Shown here: in pieces, positions 1-7,135 of the stretch
How the letters are laid out: each line of letters starts with the position of its first letter
How positions within the stretch are numbered: the stretch's first letter is position 1
Assembly (NCBI RefSeq): GCF_002160915.1
Contig: NZ_NFLM01000009.1
Coordinates: forward strand, 1 to 64,000
Reading direction: 5' to 3'
Source: Faecalibacterium sp. An121
GTDB taxonomy: Bacteria; Bacillota; Clostridia; Oscillospirales; Ruminococcaceae
DNA: 64,000 nucleotides
Made by a program: the position numbers and the translations under genes
The notes under the pieces: generated by a model
Told to the model about the DNA's origin: nothing
Database searches by the model: none
Seen by the model: the letters and a program-made list of their open reading frames with translations, nothing else

Positions 1-64
1 CCCCGTCTCAGCAGATCCCATCAGTATAAGAGCAGCACTTTCTAATCCTTTTAGACACAAAAAG

Positions 65-91
65 AGCTGCCGTGTCAAGTGCGGCAGCTCG
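65..91 (-). terminator. Rho-independent terminator
   Basis: A 9-bp stem (GAGCTGCCG at 65-73 with CGGCAGCTC at 83-91) is followed on the minus strand by a T run. It lies 40 bases past the stop of the Spo0A-C-domain gene and ends that minus-strand transcript. Confidence 0.8.
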
Positions 92-131
92 GGGTTCCAG
101 GGATGTTGTTAAACGATTTTGGTTATACAGG

Positions 132-485
132 TCAAGTGAGGATTCTTTCTTCCAGGTAGTTTCTCTGTATGTAGTTGGAAAAGATCTCTATGAACAGCAC
201 AGCAGACGAGCGATTGTCCAGTGGGTATCCTGCAATTTGTACCAGTCTGGCAGGATCGTTTTTCCATGCAATGTCGGACAGCGTCCGGATATTGCTTTCG
301 ACAGACCTGGGCTGCAGATCGTATTCTTTTGCGATCACAGCGTAGATCTGCTTGTGAACAGCCTGGATACCATCCGGCTTTTCGAGGACGATTTCGATCG
401 CCCGGATCAGCTGCGAACAGCCCGTGTAGTTGTTGGTGATGCCAAAGGGCCGCAAAAGATCGAACAGGACATTTTTCAAATTCAA
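132..485 (-). CDS. Stand-alone Spo0A C-terminal-domain protein
   Basis: A protein of about 117 residues whose whole length resembles the C-terminal DNA-binding (sigma-A activator) domain of Spo0A. The core LLRPFGI...LIRAIE, IYAVIAKEYDLQPRSVESNI and AWKN segments follow the Spo0A-C order of helices, including the recognition helix. No receiver domain precedes it, so phosphorelay control is absent. I chose the TTG start at 485 because AGGAGG lies 9 bases upstream; the longer reading frame from 536 has no ribosome binding site. It has its own terminator (65-91). Such isolated domains occur in clostridial accessory DNA, and a regulatory role is inferred only. Confidence 0.65.
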   Translation of the reverse strand: MNLKNVLFDLLRPFGITNNYTGCSQLIRAIEIVLEKPDGIQAVHKQIYAVIAKEYDLQPRSVESNIRTLSDIAWKNDPARLVQIAGYPLDNRSSAVLFIEIFSNYIQRNYLEERILT

Positions 486-610
486 TGATACGCGCCTCCT
501 TTGCAACATCCAAAGCAAGGAACCCGATATCATCATAAATTAAAAATGTCCGCAGATTGTTTTTACGTAAAAATCCGTTTCAATGCGTTGAAATGTACAG
601 ATGGCATATA

Positions 611-633
611 AAAAGAGCTCCCTTTCAGGAGCC
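611..633 (-). terminator. Terminator of the IS66 operon
   Basis: On the minus strand a GGAGC/GCTCC hairpin (stems 617-621 and 628-632) with a GAAA-type loop is followed by CTTTTT, ten bases after the tnpC stop codon. Confidence 0.6.
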
Positions 634-642
634 CGGAAGTTC

Positions 643-2259
643 TCATTGCTTGATTTTACAATAGCCTGGCAAGTCTGGCGACCAGGGCAATAGAGGCAGA
701 AGCTGTTTTTCCGCAGGGTCAGGGCCCAGTTTGGGCAATTCCTGCAATAGAAACATGAGATAGCCGAACGGGTCAAGACCGTTGCGTTTTGCGGTCTCGA
801 TCACGCTGAAACATAGGGCACTGGCATCCGCACCTTTGGCGGTATCGCAGAACAGAAAATTCCTGCGTGCCATGACAAAGGGCTTGACCGTCCGCTCTGC
901 AAGGTTATTGGTCAGCTCCAGCCGGCCGTCCAGGAGCACTGCATCCAGAGCCTGCTTTTGATTCAGCGAGTAGTTTTGAGCCTTGTAAAGAGCTGTTCCC
1001 TCTGCCGCTTCAAAGCTGGCCAGATATTCCCAATACCGGTCCAGTATTGGCTTGAGTTTTTCGCTGCGGAGCCTGCGGCGCTCTTCCGGCGCTGTGTCTT
1101 CCCAGGTTTGTTCCAGCTGGAACATCTGCTCAATAAGCTGGAACGCAGTTTCAGACTTGCTGCCAGCTACGGGTTTGCCATCCACAAAACAGTCTACCCA
1201 TTTGCGCCGGGCATGGGCCCAGCAGCCCACATGGGTCACACGGTCCAGACAATGGTAACCTGAATAGCCGTCGGTCTGCAGGTAGCCGGAGAAATCTCCT
1301 AACATCTCTTTGGCTACCTGCCCTTTACGGCTCGGATGGTACTGGTACAGTGCGATCTTCTTTTCCGGCGAACAGTAGACCCACATCTGGGACATCTGTT
1401 TGGATTCACGCCCATCTTCCTTGAGGACGTGACATCTGGTTTCGTCGGCGTTTACAATGCTCTGCTGCAGCATCTCTTTGCGCAGCAGGTTCCACAGCGG
1501 TATAAACCATCTGGAACTTCGGATGATCCAGTTGGCCATGGTGCTGCGCCGCAGCTCCACACCCTGGCCTTTCCAATATTGCTCCTGCCGGTAGAGCGGA
1601 ACGCCTTTCTCGAATTTTTCCTGCATGACATATGCCACGGTGGAAGGAGCCGCCATGCTCTTTTTCATGACCGGCACAGGAGCCTGGGCCTGCAGAATGT
1701 AGCTCTCTCCCGTTTCCTGTTCGCAATGGACACACTTATAGCTTGCCGCATAGTAGTCCACTACCGACACCTGAGCCGGAATAATAATGAGTTCGGAACG
1801 CAGGTATTTCTCCCCGATCCTCACCATCTTATTGCCGCATCTGGCGCAGAGCTGCTGGTCTTCCGGAAGCTCGCAGAGCACCTTCTTATGCTCCAGTCCC
1901 TCGGTCAGCTCGGCTTTGGTACGTTTTTCTTTACGGGTGTGCGCCTTGACCGGTGTCGTTTTTCCAGGTTCCGGTGCGCCGGCGTCGCTGCAAGTCTCTG
2001 CCTCATTGAAGAAATCCAGCTGCTCTCCGTCTACGTATTGGACCTTCTCGCTGGACCGCCCAAATGTCCGCCTGCGCAGATTCACCAGCTGCTCATTCAG
2101 AGACTGCATTTTCAGCAGCTGGTTCTTCTGCTGCTGGTTCTCTTCCCGCAATGCTGCAACCTCTGTTTCCAACGCCTCTATTTTTTCTACTCTGGTCTCA
2201 AGGGAGCGGATGTAGGCGGCAACTTCCGGTGAAAGCCTGCTTGTGTCAAACCCTGTCAT
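643..2259 (-). CDS. tnpC: IS66 family transposase TnpC
   Basis: A 538-residue IS66 transposase. It has an N-terminal coiled-coil/leucine-rich segment (about residues 18-66), an IS66 zinc-finger region with CARCGNK (about 140) and a second CxxC (YKCVHC), then the RNase-H-like DDE core: VNADETRCHVL, the YLQTDGYSGYH segment with the second Asp, and NNLAERTVKPFVMARRNFLF with the catalytic Glu. Length is normal for the family and there is no frameshift. It is the catalytic subunit for transposition; TnpA and TnpB are encoded just upstream. Confidence 0.95.
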   Translation of the reverse strand: MTGFDTSRLSPEVAAYIRSLETRVEKIEALETEVAALREENQQQKNQLLKMQSLNEQLVNLRRRTFGRSSEKVQYVDGEQLDFFNEAETCSDAGAPEPGKTTPVKAHTRKEKRTKAELTEGLEHKKVLCELPEDQQLCARCGNKMVRIGEKYLRSELIIIPAQVSVVDYYAASYKCVHCEQETGESYILQAQAPVPVMKKSMAAPSTVAYVMQEKFEKGVPLYRQEQYWKGQGVELRRSTMANWIIRSSRWFIPLWNLLRKEMLQQSIVNADETRCHVLKEDGRESKQMSQMWVYCSPEKKIALYQYHPSRKGQVAKEMLGDFSGYLQTDGYSGYHCLDRVTHVGCWAHARRKWVDCFVDGKPVAGSKSETAFQLIEQMFQLEQTWEDTAPEERRRLRSEKLKPILDRYWEYLASFEAAEGTALYKAQNYSLNQKQALDAVLLDGRLELTNNLAERTVKPFVMARRNFLFCDTAKGADASALCFSVIETAKRNGLDPFGYLMFLLQELPKLGPDPAEKQLLPLLPWSPDLPGYCKIKQ

Positions 2260-2428
2260 TTCTGTCTTCCTCCACTCCCTTGTTTCTTGTTCCCATTATA
2301 CAGCACGGCCCCGAAAAAAGCTACAAAACCAGCTCTTTTCAGGGCCTTTGCAGGTGTAAATTTTTCCTGTGGAAAACAGGCGTTCTTTAGTCAGAATATT
2401 CCGCAAAAATGGACTGCTGTGTGGAAAG

Positions 2429-2785
2429 TCAGACCAGGGCTTTTGGTTTGCCGGGTTTTATTGCTTTGGGCTGCTCGATGCTCAATCCCTGCATGAGCCA
2501 GGTGAACTGCTCCCAGGTCAGCTGCCTGACCTCCTGCGCATTCCGCGGCCACTGGTACCGGCCGTTGTCCAGTCTTTTGTACAGCAGAACAAATCCGTCC
2601 GGTTCCCACAGCAATGCTTTCAGCCGGTCGCAGCGCTTGCCGCAGAACAGGAATAAACTGCTGGCATATGGGTCCAGCTTGAAATGTTGCTGGATGAAGG
2701 GGACTAGACTATTCAGTCCTTTCCGCATATCTGTATACCCGCAGACGATGTAGACGCTCTTTGCCTGCCGGATGTCTCCCAACAT
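2429..2785 (-). CDS. tnpB: IS66 accessory protein TnpB
   Basis: A 118-residue protein of the IS66 Orf2/TnpB family, recognised by VCGYTDMRKG near the N-terminus, LFLFCGKRCDRLKALLWEPDGF in the middle and the WPRNAQEVRQLTWEQFTWLMQGL tail region. It is required for IS66 transposition although its biochemical role is not settled. It starts one base after the tnpA stop, so the two are translationally linked, and 169 bases separate it from tnpC. Confidence 0.93.
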   Translation of the reverse strand: MLGDIRQAKSVYIVCGYTDMRKGLNSLVPFIQQHFKLDPYASSLFLFCGKRCDRLKALLWEPDGFVLLYKRLDNGRYQWPRNAQEVRQLTWEQFTWLMQGLSIEQPKAIKPGKPKALV

Positions 2786-2786
2786 C

Positions 2787-3155
2787 TCAGACCAGTCCTT
2801 TCACCAGGCTGGCCAGATAGCTTGCCGGCGTATCCTTTGGCAGATGGATATGGATGCTCCCGGTGCTGATCTCGATCCCTTCTCCACAAACCGCAGATGC
2901 AGAATTCGCAGGAAGTGTTTCTGCACTCTGCCGCGAAACCTGTTCCGGAAGTTCCACCTGTACCGGTACGATCTCCTGCGCTGCCAGAATTTCCCCGGCC
3001 AGTTCTTCCCGAAGCTGCCTTTGCCAACGCATGAAGGTCGAATATTTGACACCGTTCTCCCTGCACCATTCCCGTTTGCTTTTTCCACTCCGGGCGCATT
3101 GCTGCACAAACTGCAGGTATCTCTGCTTTTTCAAGTTCTCATATTCGTTTCCCAT
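2787..3155 (-). CDS. tnpA: IS66 TnpA-type HTH protein
   Basis: A 122-residue protein with an N-terminal helix-turn-helix of the IS66 TnpA type (QQCARSGKSKREWCRENGV then STFMRWQRQL, about residues 18-50) and a C-terminal part with a short GSIHIHLPKDTP strand typical of the family. First gene of the IS operon; the ATG is preceded by GGGAGCGG at suitable spacing. Presumed to recognise the element ends or control the operon. Confidence 0.9.
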   Translation of the reverse strand: MGNEYENLKKQRYLQFVQQCARSGKSKREWCRENGVKYSTFMRWQRQLREELAGEILAAQEIVPVQVELPEQVSRQSAETLPANSASAVCGEGIEISTGSIHIHLPKDTPASYLASLVKGLV

Positions 3156-3172
3156 TTTTCCGCTCCCGTTGT

Positions 3173-3232
3173 GAGACTTATGAGACTCCTGAGATTTTTG
3201 AGACTTCCGGCACTTCTTAGACTTCTGAGACC
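3173..3232 (-). repeat. Degenerate 9-bp direct repeats upstream of tnpA
   Basis: GAGACT-like units start at 3173, 3182, 3191 and 3200 (exactly 9 bases apart) and degenerate copies continue near 3219 and 3227. They occupy the leader of the IS66 operon, between the possible element end and the tnpA ribosome binding site. They could be transposase or regulator binding sites; function unknown. Confidence 0.6.
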
Positions 3233-3381
3233 TCTGATCTCATTTGTCTCTTTTTCTTATTCTCTCACTTCTTCCGCCGCTTTGCTAGACGGGGGATTAT
3301 GGGGCGGTTACATTGAAAACAGGTGCGTTATGGCTTCAAGTAAAGATTCTTTGACCTTTGAAAAATAAAAAAGGATAAAGC

Positions 3382-3428
3382 AAAAAGAGAGTTACCCGAT
3401 CCATACAGATCCGGTAGCTCTCTTTTTT
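3382..3428 (+). terminator. Strong hairpin terminator, possibly bidirectional
   Basis: GAGAGTTACC (3387-3396) pairs with GGTAGCTCTC (3413-3422) with one G-T wobble and further inner pairing, flanked by A5 on the left and T6 on the right. It sits in the same relative place as the terminator at 15927-15966 near the other core site. Confidence 0.75.
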
Positions 3429-3443
3429 AGAATCATAAAAAGT

Positions 3444-3461
3444 GTTGCCAAACCGTTGCCA
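3444..3461. repeat. Paired GTTGCCA repeats (possible arm sites of an older element)
   Basis: GTTGCCA occurs at 3444-3450 and 3455-3461, start-to-start 11 bases. They lie 62 bases left of the core-like sequence at 3523, the same layout as the paired TGCTATCA repeats beside the guaA core. Confidence 0.45.
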
Positions 3462-3522
3462 CAGCGGAGATTTCAGCAAAAATAAAGCACCAATTCGTTT
3501 GATTTTTGCTTTTTGAATTCAC

Positions 3523-3531
3523 TCCATCTCG
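3523..3531. other. Left attachment core of the integrated element (candidate)
   Basis: TCCATCTCG is identical to 16135-16143 in the last codons of guaA. Read on the minus strand, the surrounding GAGATGGAGTGA mimics the guaA ending GAGATGGAATAA. guaA 3' ends are known integration sites for clostridial and other Gram-positive elements. The shared core is only 9 bases, so this is an inference supported by the arm repeats. Confidence 0.55.
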
Positions 3532-3883
3532 CCGAGTTACAAAGAGTTCTAAGCTTTTTTGCTTAGGAGATTTACTTGGAATTATTTCTATTGATGCAGA
3601 TTATCCAATTTACTTGGTCTAAGCCAATCTTTGCTATCAAAAAACTATCTGCCCTATGCTATCAGGGTAACTTTCCAAGGTGTCGAACAAATAGTCTATA
3701 TATAGTATAACAGATGCTGGAGAGATTTTCCAGAGAATGCGCGTTTTTTCTTCATCTTCTACCGCTTATCAAAAAATATAATTTGTCGACATATTTTTCT
3801 TTATTTCTTTCCCTCCCTTATATTATAATGAAGCTAGGCAAATGCCACTCACAACGGATCTCAGAACAAAGGAGGATAAATCA
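3532..3883. other. Left end of element, non-coding
   Basis: AT-rich stretch holding the left TGCTATCA repeats and a -10-like TATAAT at 3824-3829 before the first plus-strand gene, with no clear -35. No gene seen. Confidence 0.5.
3632..3664. repeat. Left TGCTATCA arm-site repeats
   Basis: TGCTATCA at 3632-3639 and 3657-3664 (25 bases apart), with a further ACTATCT between them. The same octamer occurs twice at 16043-16061 near the right end. Likely arm-type binding sites of the tyrosine integrase. Confidence 0.6.
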
Positions 3884-4423
3884 ATGAGAAAAAAGAGCAA
3901 ACTACCGGACAACCTGTACCACTTTACCAGTCTCGTAAAATATCGGATCATTCTCGAGTCCGGCAAGCTTGCCCTGACTCCTTCCAATCTGAAATTTGAT
4001 CCCGACACATTCCATTACGAGCCCATCTACTTCCGGGAACAGGAAATCGGGATGCAGGCGGTGGACAAGTACAAGGACCACCATCCGGTTGTATGGCTCA
4101 CCGCCAACGACCAGGTAACAGCTCAAAATACTGGCCTGTCCGATGACAAGCTGATGTGCCGGATCAACATCAAGACGGACGGACGATTCTGGAGATACCT
4201 CCGGTGGCGTGATTTCTGCGACAAATACCACGCTGACCGCTTTGCGATGGCTGCACTCAAGCAGTCAGCATCCGATCACGCAAACTGGTACATCTGTGAA
4301 TCGGAGATTCCTCTGGCCGACTTTGCCAAGGTTGAATTTCTGGATCAGGACGGACTTTACAAGGAAGCGCATCAGATTCCTGGATTCTCGCTTGAGGATG
4401 TGGCGCCGGAGTTGTTTGCGTAA
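3884..4423 (+). CDS. Uncharacterised 179-residue protein
   Basis: I do not recognise a named family. The start at 3884 follows a perfect AAAGGAGG at 8-base spacing; an upstream ATG at 3842 lacks one. The N-terminus LYHFTSLVKYRIILESGKL followed by PVVWLTAN and a late HANWYICES segment is reminiscent of small single-domain proteins with an LYHFT...SG..L opening, some of which have an ADP-ribosyltransferase-like fold, but this is only a resemblance. No signal peptide or membrane segment. It is the first gene of the element, alone on the plus strand and convergent with the restriction/defence operon, with its own terminator, as expected for a cargo gene. It could be a toxin-like or accessory defence gene; unproven. 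Confidence 0.75.
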   Translation: MRKKSKLPDNLYHFTSLVKYRIILESGKLALTPSNLKFDPDTFHYEPIYFREQEIGMQAVDKYKDHHPVVWLTANDQVTAQNTGLSDDKLMCRINIKTDGRFWRYLRWRDFCDKYHADRFAMAALKQSASDHANWYICESEIPLADFAKVEFLDQDGLYKEAHQIPGFSLEDVAPELFA

Positions 4424-4454
4424 AAGAATCAAATAAAGACAAGCAGTTGTATTT

Positions 4455-4487
4455 CCCCGGTATACCCCGTTTCGAGGTATACCGGGG
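4455..4487 (+). terminator. Terminator between convergent units
   Basis: A 12-bp perfect stem, CCCCGGTATACC (4455-4466) with its complement at 4476-4487, is followed on the plus strand by ATATCTTTTCTT. It ends the 3884-4423 gene and lies between it and the convergent DUF262 gene. Confidence 0.75.
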
Positions 4488-4561
4488 ATATCTTTTCTTA
4501 TTTCCATAGCGCAAGAGACATGACTATATACCGTTATAATTCTTCTTAATATTCAAAAATA

Positions 4562-5629
4562 CTATAAAACGTCACAATACTTTAAAACTGCTTCCATTCG
4601 ATGATTCTTTTGAACCGCCGAACGAGTTCGGCTAGAACATGCATCTTTATATTCTTTTAATGCACCCTCATAGTGTGTACCTTTAGAAAAATACTTGGCA
4701 TAGAATTCATTTAGTGGCTTGGAAATTTGATTTGCCGATACTCCTTTTTTAACGCAATACCATGCAACCGAGAAAAGCGTGTATAAATGAGTCGTCCAAA
4801 ACAATCGTTTATAACGTGTATAATCAATAGACAATTGTTTTATAAAATCAATAATATGTTCAAATTGTTTTTGTCCATTATTTAGTGTCTCAGTATCATT
4901 TTTATACTGATTATACTTATCGTCTAATACATCGGGAGAGGAATCCAACGCCTTTCCGTCCAGAATTAAAAAAAGCAACTCTGATACAAACTCTTCATCC
5001 TCCATTCTTTCAATTTTCAATCTATCAAGTTTATCTTTTAAAAATTCATTTTCAGCCAGATTTTCAACAACTTCTATAATTGGCGTACTAGCATATTTGG
5101 CTTTTCTCAACTCTTGAGGATTAAGTGGTTCACCATTTCTATTCAATCTATCAAATACCGAAGAAATCAGGTCAGTATTATCATCGTAGAGATACTCAAT
5201 TTGTAAAGTATATGTCCAAAATTGCTTAACATAATCTGACGCACCATTGTCTCTTATCTCTAAAAATGTTTTTCCTGCAATCTTATCAGCCATGTCTCGA
5301 TTATCTTCGCCAATAAAACTATCTTCAGCAAAATAGCTGGTAAGCGCAGTTTTTCCTTCGATAAAACTAATAATCGCTTGTAATCTTTGTTTTCCATCAA
5401 CAACGTCATACTGTGTTTTTCCATCATCATCTACTATCGGTCTCATAAAAATAGCTGGCATTGGATAATTTTTCAAGATGGAATCAATCAAAAAAGATTT
5501 TTTATCATCTGACCAGACATTGCTTTTTCTTTGATATGGTGCCTCAAAGTTGTATTTTCCCAATTTATAATTATCATAAAATTCAGATATTGTAAGTTTG
5601 GTTGAATTCCTCTCAAAAAACTTAGTCAT
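4562..5629 (-). CDS. DUF262 domain protein, partner of the SIR2-like gene
   Basis: A 355-residue protein with an N-terminal DUF262 (GmrS/ParB-like) domain: FEAPYQRKSNVW (about 29-40), KSFLIDSILKNYPMPAIFM (about 44-62) and YDVVDGKQRLQAI (about 74-86). DGKQR corresponds to the DGQQR motif linked to nucleotide binding or hydrolysis in GmrSD and related restriction factors. The C-terminal half is helical and lacks a recognisable DUF1524 HNH nuclease. The start overlaps the SIR2-like stop by 8 bases, implying coupled translation and a two-component function. Last gene of the restriction operon and markedly AT-rich. Antiphage defence is inferred from family and context. Confidence 0.85.
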   Translation of the reverse strand: MTKFFERNSTKLTISEFYDNYKLGKYNFEAPYQRKSNVWSDDKKSFLIDSILKNYPMPAIFMRPIVDDDGKTQYDVVDGKQRLQAIISFIEGKTALTSYFAEDSFIGEDNRDMADKIAGKTFLEIRDNGASDYVKQFWTYTLQIEYLYDDNTDLISSVFDRLNRNGEPLNPQELRKAKYASTPIIEVVENLAENEFLKDKLDRLKIERMEDEEFVSELLFLILDGKALDSSPDVLDDKYNQYKNDTETLNNGQKQFEHIIDFIKQLSIDYTRYKRLFWTTHLYTLFSVAWYCVKKGVSANQISKPLNEFYAKYFSKGTHYEGALKEYKDACSSRTRSAVQKNHRMEAVLKYCDVL

Positions 5630-6698
5630 TCAAAATGCCTCCAATTTCAGAAGATGAACTCTGTTGTACATATTTTGAGAAAATACTTGTTAAAACGGCA
5701 TTTAAATCTCTCGGTGGCTGTGGATTAATAAATGTAAAATTTGCATTCTGATTTAAATCAATCAAAAGCTCATCAATTTCTCTTCGGTCAACATACCAAT
5801 ACGACATACCGCATAAAACAATTTCGTCATTTTCTTCAATTTCTGTCGCCAGATTTGTTGCCCGTTGGCGTAGCTTCTCTGACCAAGGAACTGATGATTG
5901 TAATCGAGCTGAATCACCTGCTGGCGGTATAATGGCACCTTTATCATATTTATCAAGCTCATCATACCTCAATTCAAGATTCTCAATAGGAATACCATTA
6001 TAATCAAAGTTGTAATTTATAGCATACGAGCTACCAACATAATCCTTGGGAACAAAACTAATTGAGCCGTGTGGTTTAACGATTTCAACCTTTTTCCCAT
6101 TCAACTCTTCAAACCCACTAATGCAGAAATCAACATTTAATATTTTCAGAATGCGTTCCAGCCATATATCATAATTATATGTTACAAACACAATTTTATC
6201 ATATTTATCATCCTGTATATGCTTAAAAAATTTGAGCCATCCCCACTCACTATCGCTATTCAGAAAGCCTTCTAGTTTAGTTTCTGAGATCACAGAATTA
6301 TAGCACGAAAATAAATGCTGCAGATATACAATCAATTCGCAATATGCCCTTAGATGTAGCGAGGAAACCCCGGACGTCGTCAATTTCAAACGTTTAGCTT
6401 TTTGTTTTGGGTCATTTACAAAATCAAAAAACATATTCGCGCAGGCAATTATTTCTTCAATTAAAGCCGTACTTTCTTCAGCTGTACTACTTGCTCTAGC
6501 CCCTAAAGTCCATAAATTCGGACAGTGTTTATAAGAAAGGAACCCCGGTTTGCTATCCCAAGGTGAATTAATTTTGTCACCTAAACGGAATAAATTTCTA
6601 ACATCAATTTTTTCTGCAACGGTATTGTCAAATTTATTATAATAATGTAAAAAGTCAATAGTAAATCCATTTCCCAGAATGATAAAAGCCTTCTTCAT
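5622..6698 (-). CDS. SIR2-like/AbiH-like NAD-binding-fold protein
   Basis: A 358-residue protein with the hallmarks of SIR2-like defence domains: an N-terminal GNGFTIDFL (residues 9-17), VFVTYNYDIWLERIL in the middle, VKPHGSI (about 220) and a C-terminal VLCGMSYWYVD strand. Related domains cleave NAD+ in Thoeris, DSR, SIR2-HerA and SPARSA systems; AbiH proteins share part of this pattern. The canonical GAGxS is GNGFT here, so catalysis cannot be assumed. It follows vsr by 11 bases and overlaps the DUF262 gene by 8, so it is part of the operon. I infer an abortive-infection-type effector paired with DUF262. Confidence 0.8.
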   Translation of the reverse strand: MKKAFIILGNGFTIDFLHYYNKFDNTVAEKIDVRNLFRLGDKINSPWDSKPGFLSYKHCPNLWTLGARASSTAEESTALIEEIIACANMFFDFVNDPKQKAKRLKLTTSGVSSLHLRAYCELIVYLQHLFSCYNSVISETKLEGFLNSDSEWGWLKFFKHIQDDKYDKIVFVTYNYDIWLERILKILNVDFCISGFEELNGKKVEIVKPHGSISFVPKDYVGSSYAINYNFDYNGIPIENLELRYDELDKYDKGAIIPPAGDSARLQSSVPWSEKLRQRATNLATEIEENDEIVLCGMSYWYVDRREIDELLIDLNQNANFTFINPQPPRDLNAVLTSIFSKYVQQSSSSEIGGILND

Positions 6699-6709
6699 TG
6701 TATCACCAT

Positions 6710-7135
6710 TTATGACGCATTTTTTCTCATAAAATCTACAAGTTCATCGATTGTCTGATCAAAATGGTCTCGTATTTGACATTCCCAAATTACAACAACA
6801 TTCCAACCGAGAGATTTGAGTTTTGTAATATGTTCTTGATCTCGTTGCTGTGTACGTTGAATTTTAGGCATCCAGTAAGCTTTATTTGATTTACTGACAT
6901 GGGCATACCTACTTCCGCAATTATGCCCATGCCAGTAGCACCCATGAATGAAAATAGCCACTTTTTTCCTGGTAAAGACAATATCAGGTTTGCCCGGCAG
7001 CGCCTTATAATTGACTCGATACCTGTATCCCATGGCAAAAAGTCGCCGACGCACCATCATTTCAATACTAGTGTCTTTACTTTTGATGTGAGACATTATT
7101 TCACTTCTACGATCTGAAGATATTGTATCTGCCAT
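6710..7135 (-). CDS. vsr: Very short patch repair endonuclease Vsr
   Basis: A 141-residue Vsr-family protein. It nicks 5' of T in T:G mismatches that arise when 5-methylcytosine deaminates, protecting sites methylated by a C5 methyltransferase. Visible motifs are GKPDIVF with Asp51, FIHGCYWHGHNC with His64 and His69 (the same numbering as the E. coli active-site residues), zinc-ligand-type Cys residues, and the late LGWNVVVIWECQ strand. Its ATG overlaps the endonuclease stop by one base (TAATG). Its presence fits the C5 methyltransferase encoded two genes upstream. Confidence 0.96.
   Translation of the reverse strand: MADTISSDRRSEIMSHIKSKDTSIEMMVRRRLFAMGYRYRVNYKALPGKPDIVFTRKKVAIFIHGCYWHGHNCGSRYAHVSKSNKAYWMPKIQRTQQRDQEHITKLKSLGWNVVVIWECQIRDHFDQTIDELVDFMRKNAS

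Larger units (their letters stand above)
643..3155 (-). mobile_element. IS66-family insertion sequence (coding body)
   Basis: Three genes in the canonical IS66 order tnpA-tnpB-tnpC on the minus strand, all apparently intact. Terminal inverted repeats and an 8-bp target duplication could not be identified by eye, so only the coding body is delimited. A GTAAC... sequence at the minus-strand end near 3312 is a possible right terminus, but no convincing partner was found left of 643. Confidence 0.85.
3156..3522. other. Intergenic region left of the integrated element
   Basis: Non-coding stretch between tnpA and the proposed element boundary. It holds the degenerate 9-bp repeats upstream of tnpA, a strong terminator-like hairpin (3382-3428) and two GTTGCCA repeats (3444-3461). 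No convincing gene was found. Confidence 0.6.

Noticed and set aside
500-3320. Terminal inverted repeats of the IS66 element
   Set aside because: Candidate ends (GTAA... near 566 and near 3312 on the minus strand) do not match each other well and show no 8-bp target duplication, so no boundary was asserted.
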